From: Anaerolineales bacterium
GTDB taxonomy: Bacteria; Chloroflexota; Anaerolineae; 4572-78; J111
Reading direction: 5' to 3'
DNA: 64,000 nucleotides
NCBI GenBank assembly: GCA_015075405.1
Contig: JABTUK010000002.1
Span: 930,001-994,000 of the forward strand
Below are positions 1 through 7,220 of this stretch, in pieces. The notes beneath the pieces were generated by a model. The model did not search any database and was not told the DNA's origin. It was given only the letters and a program-made list of their open reading frames with translations. The stretch's first letter is position 1, and each line of letters begins with the position of its first letter. Both the position numbers and the translations under genes were made by a program.

Positions 1-639
1 AAAATCAAGTTTGCCATCTTTGTTAAAATCGGCTGCGACGGTCGTCACCGTATACTCCGGGTAAGTTCCCCATAGGGTACTTTCTGTTACCCCAAAGAGA
101 TTGCCCGGCTTGGGCAGCACCTTACCGTCGGGCAGGGTCAGGTCGAAGGGGACAGCCCCTTCGGGGTCTTCACTGCCGGCCGCCCCGGCGTCGAGAATCA
201 CGTCATACTCGGCCAGCGAGGGCACTCCGGCTACCAATCCTTCGATTTGCTCGTAGCTGGGGCTGGCCGCCATCCAGGCAGCCCGGCCCTCTTCAATCAC
301 TTTAACCACCTCATCCGGCTGTTCCTGCCACAGCCGGGCGTAATCAAAGTTAGCAGTTTTGGCCATCTCATAATATTTATTACCCGCCGTTTTCAGAGCG
401 GTGGTATGGGTTTTGAGTTCGCCGGCCTGTTCCAGCAGGTAAGTTTTGATCCCGGCCAAATCAGACTGAGGGGCAACCTCTTCCTGCACCCCTGTAACTT
501 GCTCTTGAGCCCCCTCAGCCGCTTGTTCGGCCTGTGGCGCTTCTTGCGCTTGCGGTTGAACCACACCGCCACAAGCAGCCAGGCCAAACAGCATTATCAT
601 CATCATCACCAGCGTAAATAGGATGGTCCGTCCAGACAT
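1..639 (-). CDS. Lipoprotein, possibly EfeO/imelysin-like metal uptake (partial, C-terminus missing)
   Basis: The frame opens with ATG at 639 and stays open to the window edge, giving 213 residues of an incomplete protein. The first 25 residues are a hydrophobic signal with a lipobox (LFGLAAC, followed by GG), so this is an exported lipoprotein. An Ala/Gln/Glu-rich linker follows, then a helical region (LLEQAGELKTHTTALKTAG) and the phrase YEQIEGLVAGVPSLAEYD, which recalls the EfeO/imelysin (M75) iron-uptake fold; that match is from memory and is weak. It diverges from a DtxR-type metal regulator and shares a palindrome-bearing promoter region with it, which supports a metal role. It could also be an unrelated lipoprotein. 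Confidence 0.6.
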   Translation of the reverse strand, partial: MSGRTILFTLVMMMIMLFGLAACGGVVQPQAQEAPQAEQAAEGAQEQVTGVQEEVAPQSDLAGIKTYLLEQAGELKTHTTALKTAGNKYYEMAKTANFDYARLWQEQPDEVVKVIEEGRAAWMAASPSYEQIEGLVAGVPSLAEYDVILDAGAAGSEDPEGAVPFDLTLPDGKVLPKPGNLFGVTESTLWGTYPEYTVTTVAADFNKDGKLDF

Positions 640-668
640 TAAAAACCCTCTTCCTTTGTGAATTTTAT

Positions 669-684
669 AATTTTTATAAAAATT
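669..684. promoter_or_regulatory. AT-only palindrome upstream of lipoprotein gene
   Basis: A perfect 16-bp palindrome AATTTTTATAAAAATT lies 30 bp upstream of the lipoprotein start codon. It may be an operator or simply overlap the -10 region of the leftward promoter. AT-only palindromes arise easily by chance, so this is weaker than the palindrome at 803-822. Confidence 0.35.
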
Positions 685-802
685 ACTTTACAAATTATCG
701 CTTCAATGCTATAGTTAGCTCACACAGGCTAGAGGATAACCTAACTTTAGCCGGTAATCAATAGCCCCCTGTTAAGTAAAAAAATTTACTGGAAAAACTG
801 TT

Positions 803-822
803 TTTATAACCCGGGTTATAAA
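803..822. promoter_or_regulatory. 20-bp perfect palindrome, probable operator of the DtxR-type regulator
   Basis: TTTATAACCCGGGTTATAAA is a perfect palindrome whose right end is 27 bp before the regulator start codon, where an autoregulatory operator would sit. DtxR/MntR proteins bind as dimers to inverted repeats of about this length. A GC core flanked by AT arms in an otherwise AT-rich gap is unlikely by chance. The assignment to this regulator is inferred from position. Confidence 0.6.
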
Positions 823-849
823 TTTTTGGTATTAGAGGCGTAATTATTA

Positions 850-1590
850 ATGGAAGTGATAGATAACTTGCCCATCCCCGATGAAGAAATTAGCGCGACC
901 ATGCGCGATTACCTGTCTGAAATTTATCGTCTGGGGCAGGGAGGGGTTTGGGTTAGCACCACCGCCCTGGCCGAACGGCTCAATGTTTCCGGTCCGGCGG
1001 CAGTCCGCATGGTGCGCCGCCTGCATCAGGGCGGCCTGGTAGACCATTTGCCCTATCGGGGCGTGCGGTTGACCCCTTCCGGCAACAAAGCGGCCCTGCT
1101 GGGCATTCGGCGGCACCGGCTGGTAGAGCGGTTTTTGGTGGATGTGCTGAAGTTTGGCTGGCACGAGGTTCATGACGAGGCCGACGAGCTGCAAAAAGGG
1201 ATTACCCAGGTTTTGGAAGACCGCATTGACCAGTTGATGGGCCACCCGGCTACCTGTCCGCACGGCGACCCTATCCCCACCCGCGAAGGCATCATGCCCG
1301 ACCTCAACGACAAACCCCTGACCGTAGTGCCGCCGGGGGCGAAGGGGCAGATCAGCCGGGTCAAAACGCGTGAACCGGATAAACTGCATTACCTGGCCGA
1401 AATTGGTCTGGTCCCCGGCGCGGCTTTCGAGCTGATCAATCGCTCCCCCTTCAATGGCCCGCTGCGGCTTAAAATCGGCGCGACCGGCCGGGAACAGGTG
1501 ATTGGGATGGAATTGGCCGCCGCTTTGTGGGTCACCAGTGAGCTGCCCGCACACTTGCAGCCAAAGACGGTTAAAAAGCCGCTTGCCTGA
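850..1590 (+). CDS. DtxR/MntR-family metal-dependent transcriptional repressor
   Basis: A 246-residue cytoplasmic DNA-binding protein. Residues about 15-75 form the winged helix (VSTTALAERLNVSGPAAVRM). The dimerisation and metal-binding region follows at about 85-145 (RRHRLVERFL, HEVHDEADELQ, then CPHGDPIP), with the His, Glu, Asp and Cys residues expected for metal sensing. Residues about 160-230 form the FeoA/SH3-like domain seen in long DtxR/IdeR members. The ATG is preceded by GAGG. In this family, metal-bound dimers repress iron or manganese uptake genes; the divergent lipoprotein is the obvious target, and a ferritin lies on the far side. A strong terminator follows. Confidence 0.93.
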   Translation: MEVIDNLPIPDEEISATMRDYLSEIYRLGQGGVWVSTTALAERLNVSGPAAVRMVRRLHQGGLVDHLPYRGVRLTPSGNKAALLGIRRHRLVERFLVDVLKFGWHEVHDEADELQKGITQVLEDRIDQLMGHPATCPHGDPIPTREGIMPDLNDKPLTVVPPGAKGQISRVKTREPDKLHYLAEIGLVPGAAFELINRSPFNGPLRLKIGATGREQVIGMELAAALWVTSELPAHLQPKTVKKPLA

Positions 1591-1615
1591 TGCTCTGGAT
1601 TAGCTGCTAAAAAAT

Positions 1616-1650
1616 AAACTGTCCGGCTGAGTGCTCAGCCGGACAGTTTT
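1616..1650 (+). terminator. Rho-independent terminator of the DtxR-type gene
   Basis: A 14-bp perfect stem (ACTGTCCGGCTGAG with its complement) and a 2-nt TG loop is followed by TTTT. On the other strand the stem is followed by TTTATTTTTT, so it could end transcription from both sides. Confidence 0.9.
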
Positions 1651-1682
1651 ATTAACCCAAGTTGCTACCTTTTGGCCGCAGG

Positions 1683-1768
1683 CATCCTGAGTAGCCTTGA
1701 AAAGGCGTATCGAAGGGTGTCTGCGGCGAAAAATCACCCTTAGATACGCGCTTCGCACACTCAGGATG
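1683..1768. repeat. Imperfect long inverted repeat between convergent genes
   Basis: The arm at 1683-1719 (starting CATCCTGAGTAG) is matched by the inverted arm at 1735-1768 (ending CACTCAGGATG), so the element can fold into a long hairpin. It lies between the convergent regulator and ferritin genes and resembles the dispersed hairpin repeats elsewhere in this window. No gene is seen between 1651 and 1826. Confidence 0.7.
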
Positions 1769-1826
1769 ATTTTTCGCCTATAGGCGGCAACTCAAGTTAG
1801 GTAATAATTTAGCCTGTTGATAAAAT

Positions 1827-2345
1827 TTAGGCCTCAGCTTCGCCGCCCCCGGCATCGGCGCGGGGGTTGCGGGCCAGGTAATCCTCGACCAGCAGCAGGT
1901 TGGCTTCACCGGCCCGTTTGACCACATTCAGCAGGTCAGACATCGAAGCAACTTCCTCCAACTGCTCGGCCACAAACCATTGCAAGAACTGGCGGGTCAG
2001 GTGATCGTTTTCTTTGACCGCTAAATCCACCAGGCTATTAATTTGGTCCGTTACCTTCAACTCCTGATTAAGCGCCAGTTCAACCGCTTCGGCAGCGGTT
2101 TCAAAGTGATTCTTCACCTCTTTGGTGGCCGGTACCAGGGCTTTCTCGCCGGCATCGTTGAGGTATTGCAGCAGTTTCATAGCATGGCCGTGTTCCTCCA
2201 TACCCTGGGCCTGGAAAAACTTGGACAGTTCGGGCAAAGTTTCGCTGTCAAAATGCAGGGCAATGGCAATATACTGCAATGAAGCGGTAAACTCTTCGAC
2301 CACTTGCTTGTTAATGGCATCAACAACACTTTGTTTTAGTAACAT
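1827..2345 (-). CDS. Ferritin-like iron-storage protein
   Basis: A 172-residue non-haem ferritin that oxidises and stores iron in a 24-subunit cytoplasmic cage. The ferroxidase ligands are visible: Glu18 in helix A (VVEEFTASLQY), the E-E-x-x-H of helix B (GMEEHGHAMKLL), and FLQWFVAEQLEE of helix D, matching E. coli FtnA in order and spacing. The start is the Met of MLLKQ, preceded by AAGGAGCT. A longer reading frame upstream only runs through a tandem heptamer repeat. The tail (RADAGGGEAEA) is low-complexity. With the nearby DtxR-type regulator it suggests a small iron-homeostasis neighbourhood. Confidence 0.95.
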   Translation of the reverse strand: MLLKQSVVDAINKQVVEEFTASLQYIAIALHFDSETLPELSKFFQAQGMEEHGHAMKLLQYLNDAGEKALVPATKEVKNHFETAAEAVELALNQELKVTDQINSLVDLAVKENDHLTRQFLQWFVAEQLEEVASMSDLLNVVKRAGEANLLLVEDYLARNPRADAGGGEAEA

Positions 2346-2365
2346 TGTTAGCTCCTTCGAAAATA

Positions 2366-2433
2366 GTAGACGGTAGACGGTAGACAGTAGACGGGGGTAA
2401 TACATCCCTGCGACTCTGCTACCTTGCTACCCT
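2366..2433. repeat. Short tandem heptamer repeat with inverted partner
   Basis: Four direct heptamers of the type GTAGAC(G/A) at 2366-2393 are followed by a partly complementary run of TGCTACC units at 2418-2432. A near copy of the whole arrangement is at 33628-33694. It sits in the ferritin 5' leader, between its promoter and ribosome-binding site. Confidence 0.75.
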
Positions 2434-2458
2434 TTTCATTTTCGTTCCTGACGCTTCT

Positions 2459-2486
2459 ATTATAATACAGACCCGGCCACCTTCAA
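2459..2486 (-). promoter_or_regulatory. Predicted sigma-70-type promoter of the ferritin gene
   Basis: On the minus strand, TTGAAG (2486-2481) and TATAAT (2464-2459) are separated by 16 bp. The transcript would carry a leader of about 110 nt containing the heptamer repeat. Confidence 0.5.
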
Positions 2487-2555
2487 AACAATCCGGCTTT
2501 ACGTAATCGAGTTTTTGGGGTAAAATGAAACTGGATAGGATGAAGGGAGACCCAT

Positions 2556-3227
2556 TTGACCCGCTCACAGGCGTTGACTCTCGGCATATTGGCCGGATTT
2601 GTGGTTCTTGTTTTTGGGGCCATGATTGTGGTGCTGCTGGTTGACCCGTTCACCCTGGCCGCCCCACCCACGCCGACCCCGCTTCCCCCGCCTCCACCGC
2701 CTACCCCTACGCCCACCTTTCCCAATTTTATGCCCACTGCCGGGCCTACGGCCACACCGGCCCCACCCACGCCAACCAATACTCGCGTGCCGACAATGAC
2801 CCCTCAGCCCCCCCGCGAGCCAACCGCGACCGTTCTTTTCAGCTTTCCGACGCGCCGCCCGACCGCAACGCCTACAGTAGTTACAGCCACTCCCGTCCCG
2901 GCCACCGACACCCCTATCCCCCCCAGCCCCACCTACCCGCCTCGCCGCTACAAAGTGTCGTTTGAAGCCGACCAGACCACCCTGACCAGGGGAAAATGCA
3001 CTGATTTAAAATGGGAGGTAGTGGGGGCTATCGCCGTGACTCTGGATGGCCGGAGCGTGGAACCGGAAGGCAAAAAAGAGGTTTGCCCAAACCGGGATAC
3101 CGAATATAAATTGACCGTCCAGTTTCCCGATCAGGCCCGCCTTGAAAACGAAACCGTCAGGATCAATGTTGAGGATAACGATAATACATCCAACGACAAT
3201 AATAACGCTAATGATAATGATGAATAA
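2556..3227 (+). CDS. Membrane-anchored protein with Pro/Thr linker and Ig-like domain
   Basis: A 223-residue protein of unknown role. The start is taken as TTG because GAAGGGAG precedes it and no in-frame ATG lies before the membrane segment. Residues about 8-32 are a single membrane helix; 33-125 are a Pro/Thr-rich spacer (TPTPLPPPPPPTPTPT); 128-205 look like a small beta-sandwich (GKCTDLKWEVVGAIAVTLDG, later EVCPNRDTEYKLTV) with two Cys that may pair. This linker plus Ig-like layout is common in Chloroflexota exported proteins (from memory). The C-terminus is an Asn/Asp run from near-repetitive AAT/GAT codons. The beta domain would lie outside the membrane. Confidence 0.8.
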   Translation: MTRSQALTLGILAGFVVLVFGAMIVVLLVDPFTLAAPPTPTPLPPPPPPTPTPTFPNFMPTAGPTATPAPPTPTNTRVPTMTPQPPREPTATVLFSFPTRRPTATPTVVTATPVPATDTPIPPSPTYPPRRYKVSFEADQTTLTRGKCTDLKWEVVGAIAVTLDGRSVEPEGKKEVCPNRDTEYKLTVQFPDQARLENETVRINVEDNDNTSNDNNNANDNDE

Positions 3228-3317
3228 GCAAGTTGTACGCTTGACATACTCTTATAGTTGTGATAGTCTTTCCTGAAGAAGTTAAATTCTTTCTCATAAA
3301 ATCGTAACTGCTCAGCC

Positions 3318-3431
3318 ATGTCATCCTTCGACAGGCTCAGGACAGGTTTCGACCGCAGGGAGAAATCCCCGGCTTACTTTTACGTGTTGTGCCCTGGGGA
3401 TTTCTCGCTCCTTCGTCGCTCGAAATGACAT
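3318..3431. repeat. Dispersed palindromic repeat (TGTCAT... type), copy 1
   Basis: The element begins ATGTCATCC and ends CGAAATGACAT, with inner arms AGGGAGAAATCCCC and GGGGATTTCTC. A shorter relative lies at 3913-3996, so the response regulator gene is bracketed by two copies. Such hairpins are dispersed intergenic repeats in many environmental bacteria. Apart from it, 3228-3479 holds no gene. Confidence 0.8.
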
Positions 3432-3479
3432 GAGCCTGAGTAGTAACATAAAATCTAACCTTTTTAGTGGAGCAGATGC

Positions 3480-3845
3480 GTGTCGAAGGTACTGTATATA
3501 GAAGATCATCCCGCTCAAAGAGATATTCTGGCGCAGATGCTTGAACTTAACGGCTTTGAAGTCGCTACGGCCAGCGACGGCCAGGAAGGGGTTGAAAAAA
3601 CCCGCGCCTGGCTGCCCGATTTAATCCTGATGGATTTGCGTATGCCCCGCATGGATGGCTTTGAAGCCATCAAAATCATCAGGTCCGAAGACAAAACAGC
3701 CGCTATCCCTATTATTGCCATCTCGGCCTGGGCCAGCGCCAAACATAAAGAACGCGCCCTGGCCGCCGGGGCCAATGAGCATTTCACCAAACCCGTTGAC
3801 TTGAACCGCCTGCTGACCACCATCAACCGCTACTTGAAAGGGTAA
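3480..3845 (+). CDS. Stand-alone response regulator (CheY-like receiver)
   Basis: A 121-residue protein that is only a receiver domain. The acidic pocket (E8, D9), phospho-acceptor D52 (LILMDLRMP), Ser82 in the ISA switch motif and Lys104 (FTKPVD) are all present, so it should accept a phosphoryl group. There is no output domain, so it must act by protein contact or as a phosphorelay intermediate. The start is GTG with GGAG upstream; an equivalent MSK start occurs in the second receiver gene near 31.7 kb. No kinase is adjacent, so its partner is unknown. A terminator follows directly. Confidence 0.95.
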   Translation: MSKVLYIEDHPAQRDILAQMLELNGFEVATASDGQEGVEKTRAWLPDLILMDLRMPRMDGFEAIKIIRSEDKTAAIPIIAISAWASAKHKERALAAGANEHFTKPVDLNRLLTTINRYLKG

Positions 3846-3860
3846 TCTTCTGTCCAAATC

Positions 3861-3892
3861 AAAAAGCGACCTGCACGAGGTCGCTTTTTTGT
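3861..3892 (+). terminator. Rho-independent terminator of the response regulator gene
   Basis: A 12-bp stem (AAAAAGCGACCT with its complement) and GCACG loop end in a T-rich run. Confidence 0.9.
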
Positions 3893-3912
3893 TTTTATCT
3901 AACTCCTTAGGC

Positions 3913-3996
3913 ATGTCATTTCGACCGAAGGGAGAAATCTCTGATGACTATGTAGGACTATAAGGATTTCTCAGTCTACGGCCTCGAAATGACATG
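3913..3996. repeat. Dispersed palindromic repeat, copy 2
   Basis: Ends ATGTCATTTCGA and TCGAAATGACAT are inverted, with inner GGGAGAAATCTC and GGATTTCTC arms. It belongs to the same family as the 3318-3431 element and lies between convergent genes. Confidence 0.8.
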
Positions 3997-4031
3997 AGAA
4001 CTGAGCAGTTATGTTTTTGCGCTATTACTCT

Positions 4032-4607
4032 CTAAACCTGGGGCGAGCGGAGATAATTAACCAAACCAAAGATGAGCAGCAGCAGCAGCCCCACCCCGGC
4101 CCAAACCAGAAAGCCGTTACCTTCCGGCAAAACCCCACCTCCCTGCGGAATTTGAGCGGGCGGCGCTACGGCAGCCAGCGTTCCTGCCGGCGTAGGGCTT
4201 TGGATCACCAAGGTATTGGTGGGGCTGACCTGAACAGCAGGCGCTTCGCCGGAGATGGCCTCAGCCTCAGAGGTTTCAACCGGCGCAGCCTCGACTTCGG
4301 GGACGGGTGTACTCTCCTCGTCATCGCCAAAGATACTGGGCAAGGGCACTTCGGTGGGCCGCGCATCGTCGGCCACTTCCTGGGCGTTAGGGTTGACCAC
4401 CAGAGTCGGCGTTGGAGTAGGCTCCGGGGTATTGGTTGGGGTAGGAGGAATGGGGGTAATGGTTGGGCTGGGGGTAAAGGTAGGCTGCAAAGCCACCGGC
4501 GACGCCACCGCCACCTCCTCGACCGGATTGGTTGGGGGCCGCAGCGATAACACTGTGCCCAAACCCACCAGACCGATGCAGATCAGGCCGACAATGGCCA
4601 ACGCCAA
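4032..4607 (-). CDS. Pro/Thr-linker membrane protein with two terminal membrane helices
   Basis: About 191 residues, function unknown. A membrane helix begins at the N-terminus (IVGLICIGLVGLGTVLSL), followed by about 120 residues of Pro/Thr/Glu-rich low complexity, and a C-terminal hydrophobic helix (FLVWAGVGLLLLLIFGLV) with a short positive tail. The tail is preceded by LPEGN, reminiscent of but not matching a sortase signal. The TTG at 4607 has no ribosome-binding site; an in-frame ATT at 4655 has GAGGG 8 nt upstream and may be the true start, adding 16 polar residues. A good promoter lies at 4706-4734. Confidence 0.7.
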   Translation of the reverse strand: MALAIVGLICIGLVGLGTVLSLRPPTNPVEEVAVASPVALQPTFTPSPTITPIPPTPTNTPEPTPTPTLVVNPNAQEVADDARPTEVPLPSIFGDDEESTPVPEVEAAPVETSEAEAISGEAPAVQVSPTNTLVIQSPTPAGTLAAVAPPAQIPQGGGVLPEGNGFLVWAGVGLLLLLIFGLVNYLRSPQV

Positions 4608-4705
4608 AAGAATAAAAATTCGGCTTGATTGTCCTTGATTGGCTTCTTCGCTAATGGGTTAGCCCTCACTTACCTGGCCACATACCGCCAAAGCTGGATA
4701 GTTAT

Positions 4706-4734
4706 ATCATAACTCTTTTTTTGGTTATGGTCAA
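4706..4734 (-). promoter_or_regulatory. Strong predicted promoter for the 4.0-4.6 kb membrane protein
   Basis: On the minus strand TTGACC and TATGAT are separated by exactly 17 bp, close to the sigma-70 consensus. It immediately follows the truncated end of the DeoR pseudogene. Confidence 0.7.
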
Positions 4735-4743
4735 GTAGAAATT

Positions 4744-5344
4744 TCAACATAGAATTCTGCTGGCGCCCAAAAAGGCCAAATCAAGGCGCATCGTTTCCAG
4801 GCTTTGCGCTACCAGATTGCCTACCAATTCATACGAGTTTTGATTTAACAGACCCCCGGTTACGATGACCCGTTTACCGAACTGCCCATGGAGTTCCAGG
4901 GCAATATTGACCGCATTGGTGACGATGGTGACATTTTCCATTGCTCGTAGCTGGCGGGCCAATTCGGTGCAGGTGGTGCCGCCATTAATGCCGATGACCA
5001 ACCCGGGTCGAATCAGTTCTTTGGCGGCGGCGGCAATTTTACGCTTGGCTTCAACGTGCTGCGCCGCTCGATTTTCATAGGGCAGTTCATAGCGAATGGG
5101 AGTCGGTAATTGAGCAGCGCCATGAGCGCGCTGCACCCCCCCTTTTTGCATCACCCGCAAATCACGCCGGATGGTTGAAGGGGAAACCTTTTCTGTATTC
5201 GCTTTATGTGTTTTGGGATGACACCCGCAAATCGCGCCGGATGGTTGAAGGGGAAACCTGCAGCAGTTCGCTCAACCGGCCCACCTCTAAACTGTTGTGC
5301 TGAGTCAGGTGCTGCAAAATTTTCAACTGGCGATTCGTAGTCAT
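4744..5344 (-). pseudogene. DeoR-family sugar regulator, disrupted by a 70-bp duplication and truncated
   Basis: The frame from ATG 5344 encodes a DeoR helix-turn-helix (LSELLQVSPSTIRRDLRV) and then hits a stop. A 38-bp segment (5222-5259) is repeated at 5152-5189 with 32 bp of new sequence between. Removing the 70-bp unit restores a continuous DeoR reading through RRDLRVMQKGGVQRAHGAA into the sensor domain (GLVIGINGGTTCTELARQL; VTGGLLNQNSYELVG). Because 70 is not a multiple of three, the insertion also shifts the frame. The 3' end is lost too: the sensor stops at LAFLGAS, about 80 residues early. DeoR proteins repress sugar-phosphate pathways, which fits the kinase and aldolase remnants next door. 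Confidence 0.85.
5152..5259. repeat. 38-bp direct repeat inside the DeoR pseudogene
   Basis: Copies at 5152-5189 and 5222-5259 differ at one position (atcAcgcc versus atcGcgcc). The 32-bp spacer contains the in-frame stop. The near-identity of the copies indicates a recent duplication. Confidence 0.9.
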
Positions 5345-5406
5345 CTTTGACGCGCCTGGATTGTCGAATAGGGGGATTGCTTGATTACCGCAAATATTAG
5401 CAGTTC

Positions 5407-5435
5407 ATTGCTCATTTGTCAACAAAATGAGCAAT
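5407..5435. promoter_or_regulatory. Inverted repeat, candidate DeoR operator or terminator
   Basis: Arms ATTGCTCATTT (5407-5417) and AAATGAGCAAT (5425-5435) flank a 7-bp centre, about 60 bp upstream of the DeoR start and next to the end of the ABC ATPase remnant. Followed by TTTTATTT it could act as a rightward terminator; its position also fits a DeoR-type operator. Confidence 0.5.
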
Positions 5436-5447
5436 TTTATTTGAGAC

Positions 5448-5562
5448 TACAGCGTCTTGGCAAAATGCCCCAGAAAAGCGCGCAATCGCTCCGTTTGGGG
5501 CTGCTCAAAAATTTACTGCGGTGTGCCCTGCTCCACAACCCTACCCTGATTGTCCGCCAGTC
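5448..5562 (-). pseudogene. C-terminal remnant of an ABC transporter ATPase
   Basis: On the minus strand one frame reads QGRVVEQGTPQ, a stop, then IFEQPQTERLRAFLGHFAKTL and a stop. This is the typical C-terminal end of polar amino acid/GlnQ-type ABC ATPases, with one internal stop codon where Gln is usual. The rest of the gene is absent, so it is a dead fragment. Confidence 0.7.
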
Positions 5563-5637
5563 AACCGCCGTCCCGCCCCCCATTAATCAGGATTGACCTA
5601 AAAATATTTTTTGACATTTTTCCACCTGAGCCGCATA

Positions 5638-6094
5638 ATGGACCGCCGACTCTCCTTCCGCTGCTGCATCCAGATGGTTCAGGATATGCTGACCAATAGC
5701 TGCACTGTTGAACACGCCGCCCTTTTTGGCAGTGTGGTGCGAGCGGTCAAGTGGGCTGCCGACGCTGTCGCCGTGGAAGTGCTGGTCGGCGCGGAAACAG
5801 AGCGGCAGATGATCGAGCAGGTTGCGCCGGTGCTGGATGCCTGCGAAGAGTGGAATATGCCTTCGCTTTTTATGATGTATCCAACGGAGCGATTTGTTTG
5901 AGCAGGTGGGCAAAGTCGAGGCCATTCGCCGGGCGGCCCGGGCCGGGGCAGAATTGGGGGCGACGATTATCAAAACTGCCTGGCCCGGCAGTAAAGCCGG
6001 CCTGGCCAGGGTGGTCGAAAGCTGTCCGGTCCCGCTGGTCATTGCCGGCGGCAGCCAAAAGTCGGTTGAGTCCACTTTCCAATTGGCCCGTGAC
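5638..6094 (+). pseudogene. LsrF/FbaB-type class I aldolase remnant with frameshift
   Basis: Two overlapping frames make one aldolase segment. The first ends in ADAVAVEVLVGAETERQM and MPSLFMMYPTE; the second continues with GKVEAIRRAARAGAELGA and ATIIKTAWPGS, including the likely Schiff-base Lys and the LVIAGGSQ phosphate-binding motif. The frame change lies at about 5888-5902. The N-terminus is degraded and the C-terminal quarter is missing, replaced in frame by a kinase fragment. Enzymes of this family cleave phosphorylated sugars. A sequencing error could explain the frameshift but not the missing ends. Confidence 0.75.
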
Positions 6095-6685
6095 CAAAAC
6101 CGGCGCATCGGCCGGCTGACCGGCTACGGCTGGCGTATGGCCGAGGTAGCCGGTGGGCTGGAGTTGGTCGGCAAGGCCGTGCAGTCGGTAGCCTTGGAAT
6201 GGACCCGGCGCGGCCCGGCTACTCGCCTGAGCCAAGCCTTTATCGAGTGGACCGGGGCGCGCGACATTGAAGATTTGCTGGAGGGTTTGAGTTTGGAACG
6301 ATTGCAATTGGATGCTACGGCTGCACCGCTGGTCTTTCAAGCCGCGGCCAAGGGCGACCTGGTAGCCCTGGACATCATTCTGTGGGCCGGCCGGGAGTTG
6401 GGCAGCCTGGCTATCGGGGTCATTCGTCAGCTTAACTTTGAGGCGTTGGAGTTTGATGCGGTACTGGTGGGCAGTCTGTATAAAGGCAGCCCACTCCTGG
6501 TTGAAGCCATGCGTCAAACCGTTCATACCGTTGCGCCCGGCGCGCGTTTTACGTCGCTCAGCGCGCCGCCGGTGGTCGGTGGGGTGTTGTTGGGCATAGA
6601 GCAGGCCGGTCTCAAGGCGACGGCTTTACGAGAAACGTTAATTCAATCCAGCATGGAATTGCTGTCAACACGGTCAATCTCATGA
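6095..6685 (+). pseudogene. C-terminal half of a BadF/BcrA-type (GlcNAc kinase-like) ATPase fused to the aldolase remnant
   Basis: Residues after the aldolase junction (ARDQNRRIGRLTGYGW) match the second half of the BadF/BcrA/N-acetylglucosamine kinase family: RRGPATRLSQAF, APLVFQAAAKGDLVALDIL-like text, the FDAVLVGSLYKGSPLL motif and PPVVGGVLLGIEQAG. The N-terminal ATPase half with the phosphate loop is absent, so a kinase activity is not expected. The open frame ends in ATGA, overlapping the thioesterase start. The fusion suggests a deletion between two neighbouring genes of an old sugar-catabolic operon. Confidence 0.75.
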
Positions 6686-7134
6686 ACCAACCTTTCAAAT
6701 TTTACACCCGTATTCGGGTCCGTTTTAATGAAACTGACTTGCAGGGGCACGTTAACTATGCCCAGTACTATTTTTACTTCGACGAAGCTGTGACCCATTA
6801 TTTTGAGGCGATTGGCTATGACCATCAGGCGATGGATGCTGACCAAACCGACATGCTGTTTGCCGAGTCGCACTGCAATTATAAATCTTCGGCCAGGTGG
6901 CCGGAATGGCTGCGTATTTATGTGCGGATTGGGCATGTGGGCCGGCGTAGCCTGCGCTTTGAATTTGAAGTCCGAGCCGAGGCCGATGACCGGCTGATTG
7001 CCACCGGCCATATTGCGGCGGTCACTACCAGTAAAGATAATTTTGCGCCTCACCCTGTCCCTGAAAAATTGCGGCAGGCGATCAGCCGTTACGAAGAAAA
7101 AGCTCCGGCTGGGAGTTCCGACCCAAATGAGTAG
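6682..7134 (+). CDS. Acyl-CoA thioesterase, hot-dog fold (4HBT/YbgC-like)
   Basis: A 150-residue single-domain protein. The hallmark segment RFNETDLQGHVNYAQYYFYF near the N-terminus holds the Asp and His-Val-Asn of the 4HBT active site, followed by the long hot-dog helix and strands (IGHVGRRSLRFEFEV, GHIAAVTT). Such enzymes hydrolyse acyl-CoA or aromatic acyl-CoA thioesters in the cytoplasm. The start codon overlaps the stop of the decayed kinase fragment (ATGA), so it was probably the last gene of that operon and has survived. Length and motifs look intact. Confidence 0.92.
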   Translation: MNQPFKFYTRIRVRFNETDLQGHVNYAQYYFYFDEAVTHYFEAIGYDHQAMDADQTDMLFAESHCNYKSSARWPEWLRIYVRIGHVGRRSLRFEFEVRAEADDRLIATGHIAAVTTSKDNFAPHPVPEKLRQAISRYEEKAPAGSSDPNE

Positions 7135-7220
7135 AAGAGGGAGTAGAAGAAAATTAGTTGACTTTAAGCAAAAGGATGGATATAGTATTACTGTCAGTTG
7201 TATCAGAAAAGGATGGGGAC

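Noticed and set aside
247-621. Open frame ending in a His-rich stretch
   Set aside because: It is antisense to the lipoprotein gene; the His run is the complement of Met codons in the signal peptide.
2483-2779. Gly/Val-rich repeat protein on the minus strand
   Set aside because: It is the complement of the Pro/Thr linker of the 2556-3227 gene.
4032-4120. Sortase-type anchoring signal at the C-terminus (LPEGN plus helix)
   Set aside because: The motif is not LPxTG and no sortase gene is seen; a plain membrane helix explains the sequence.
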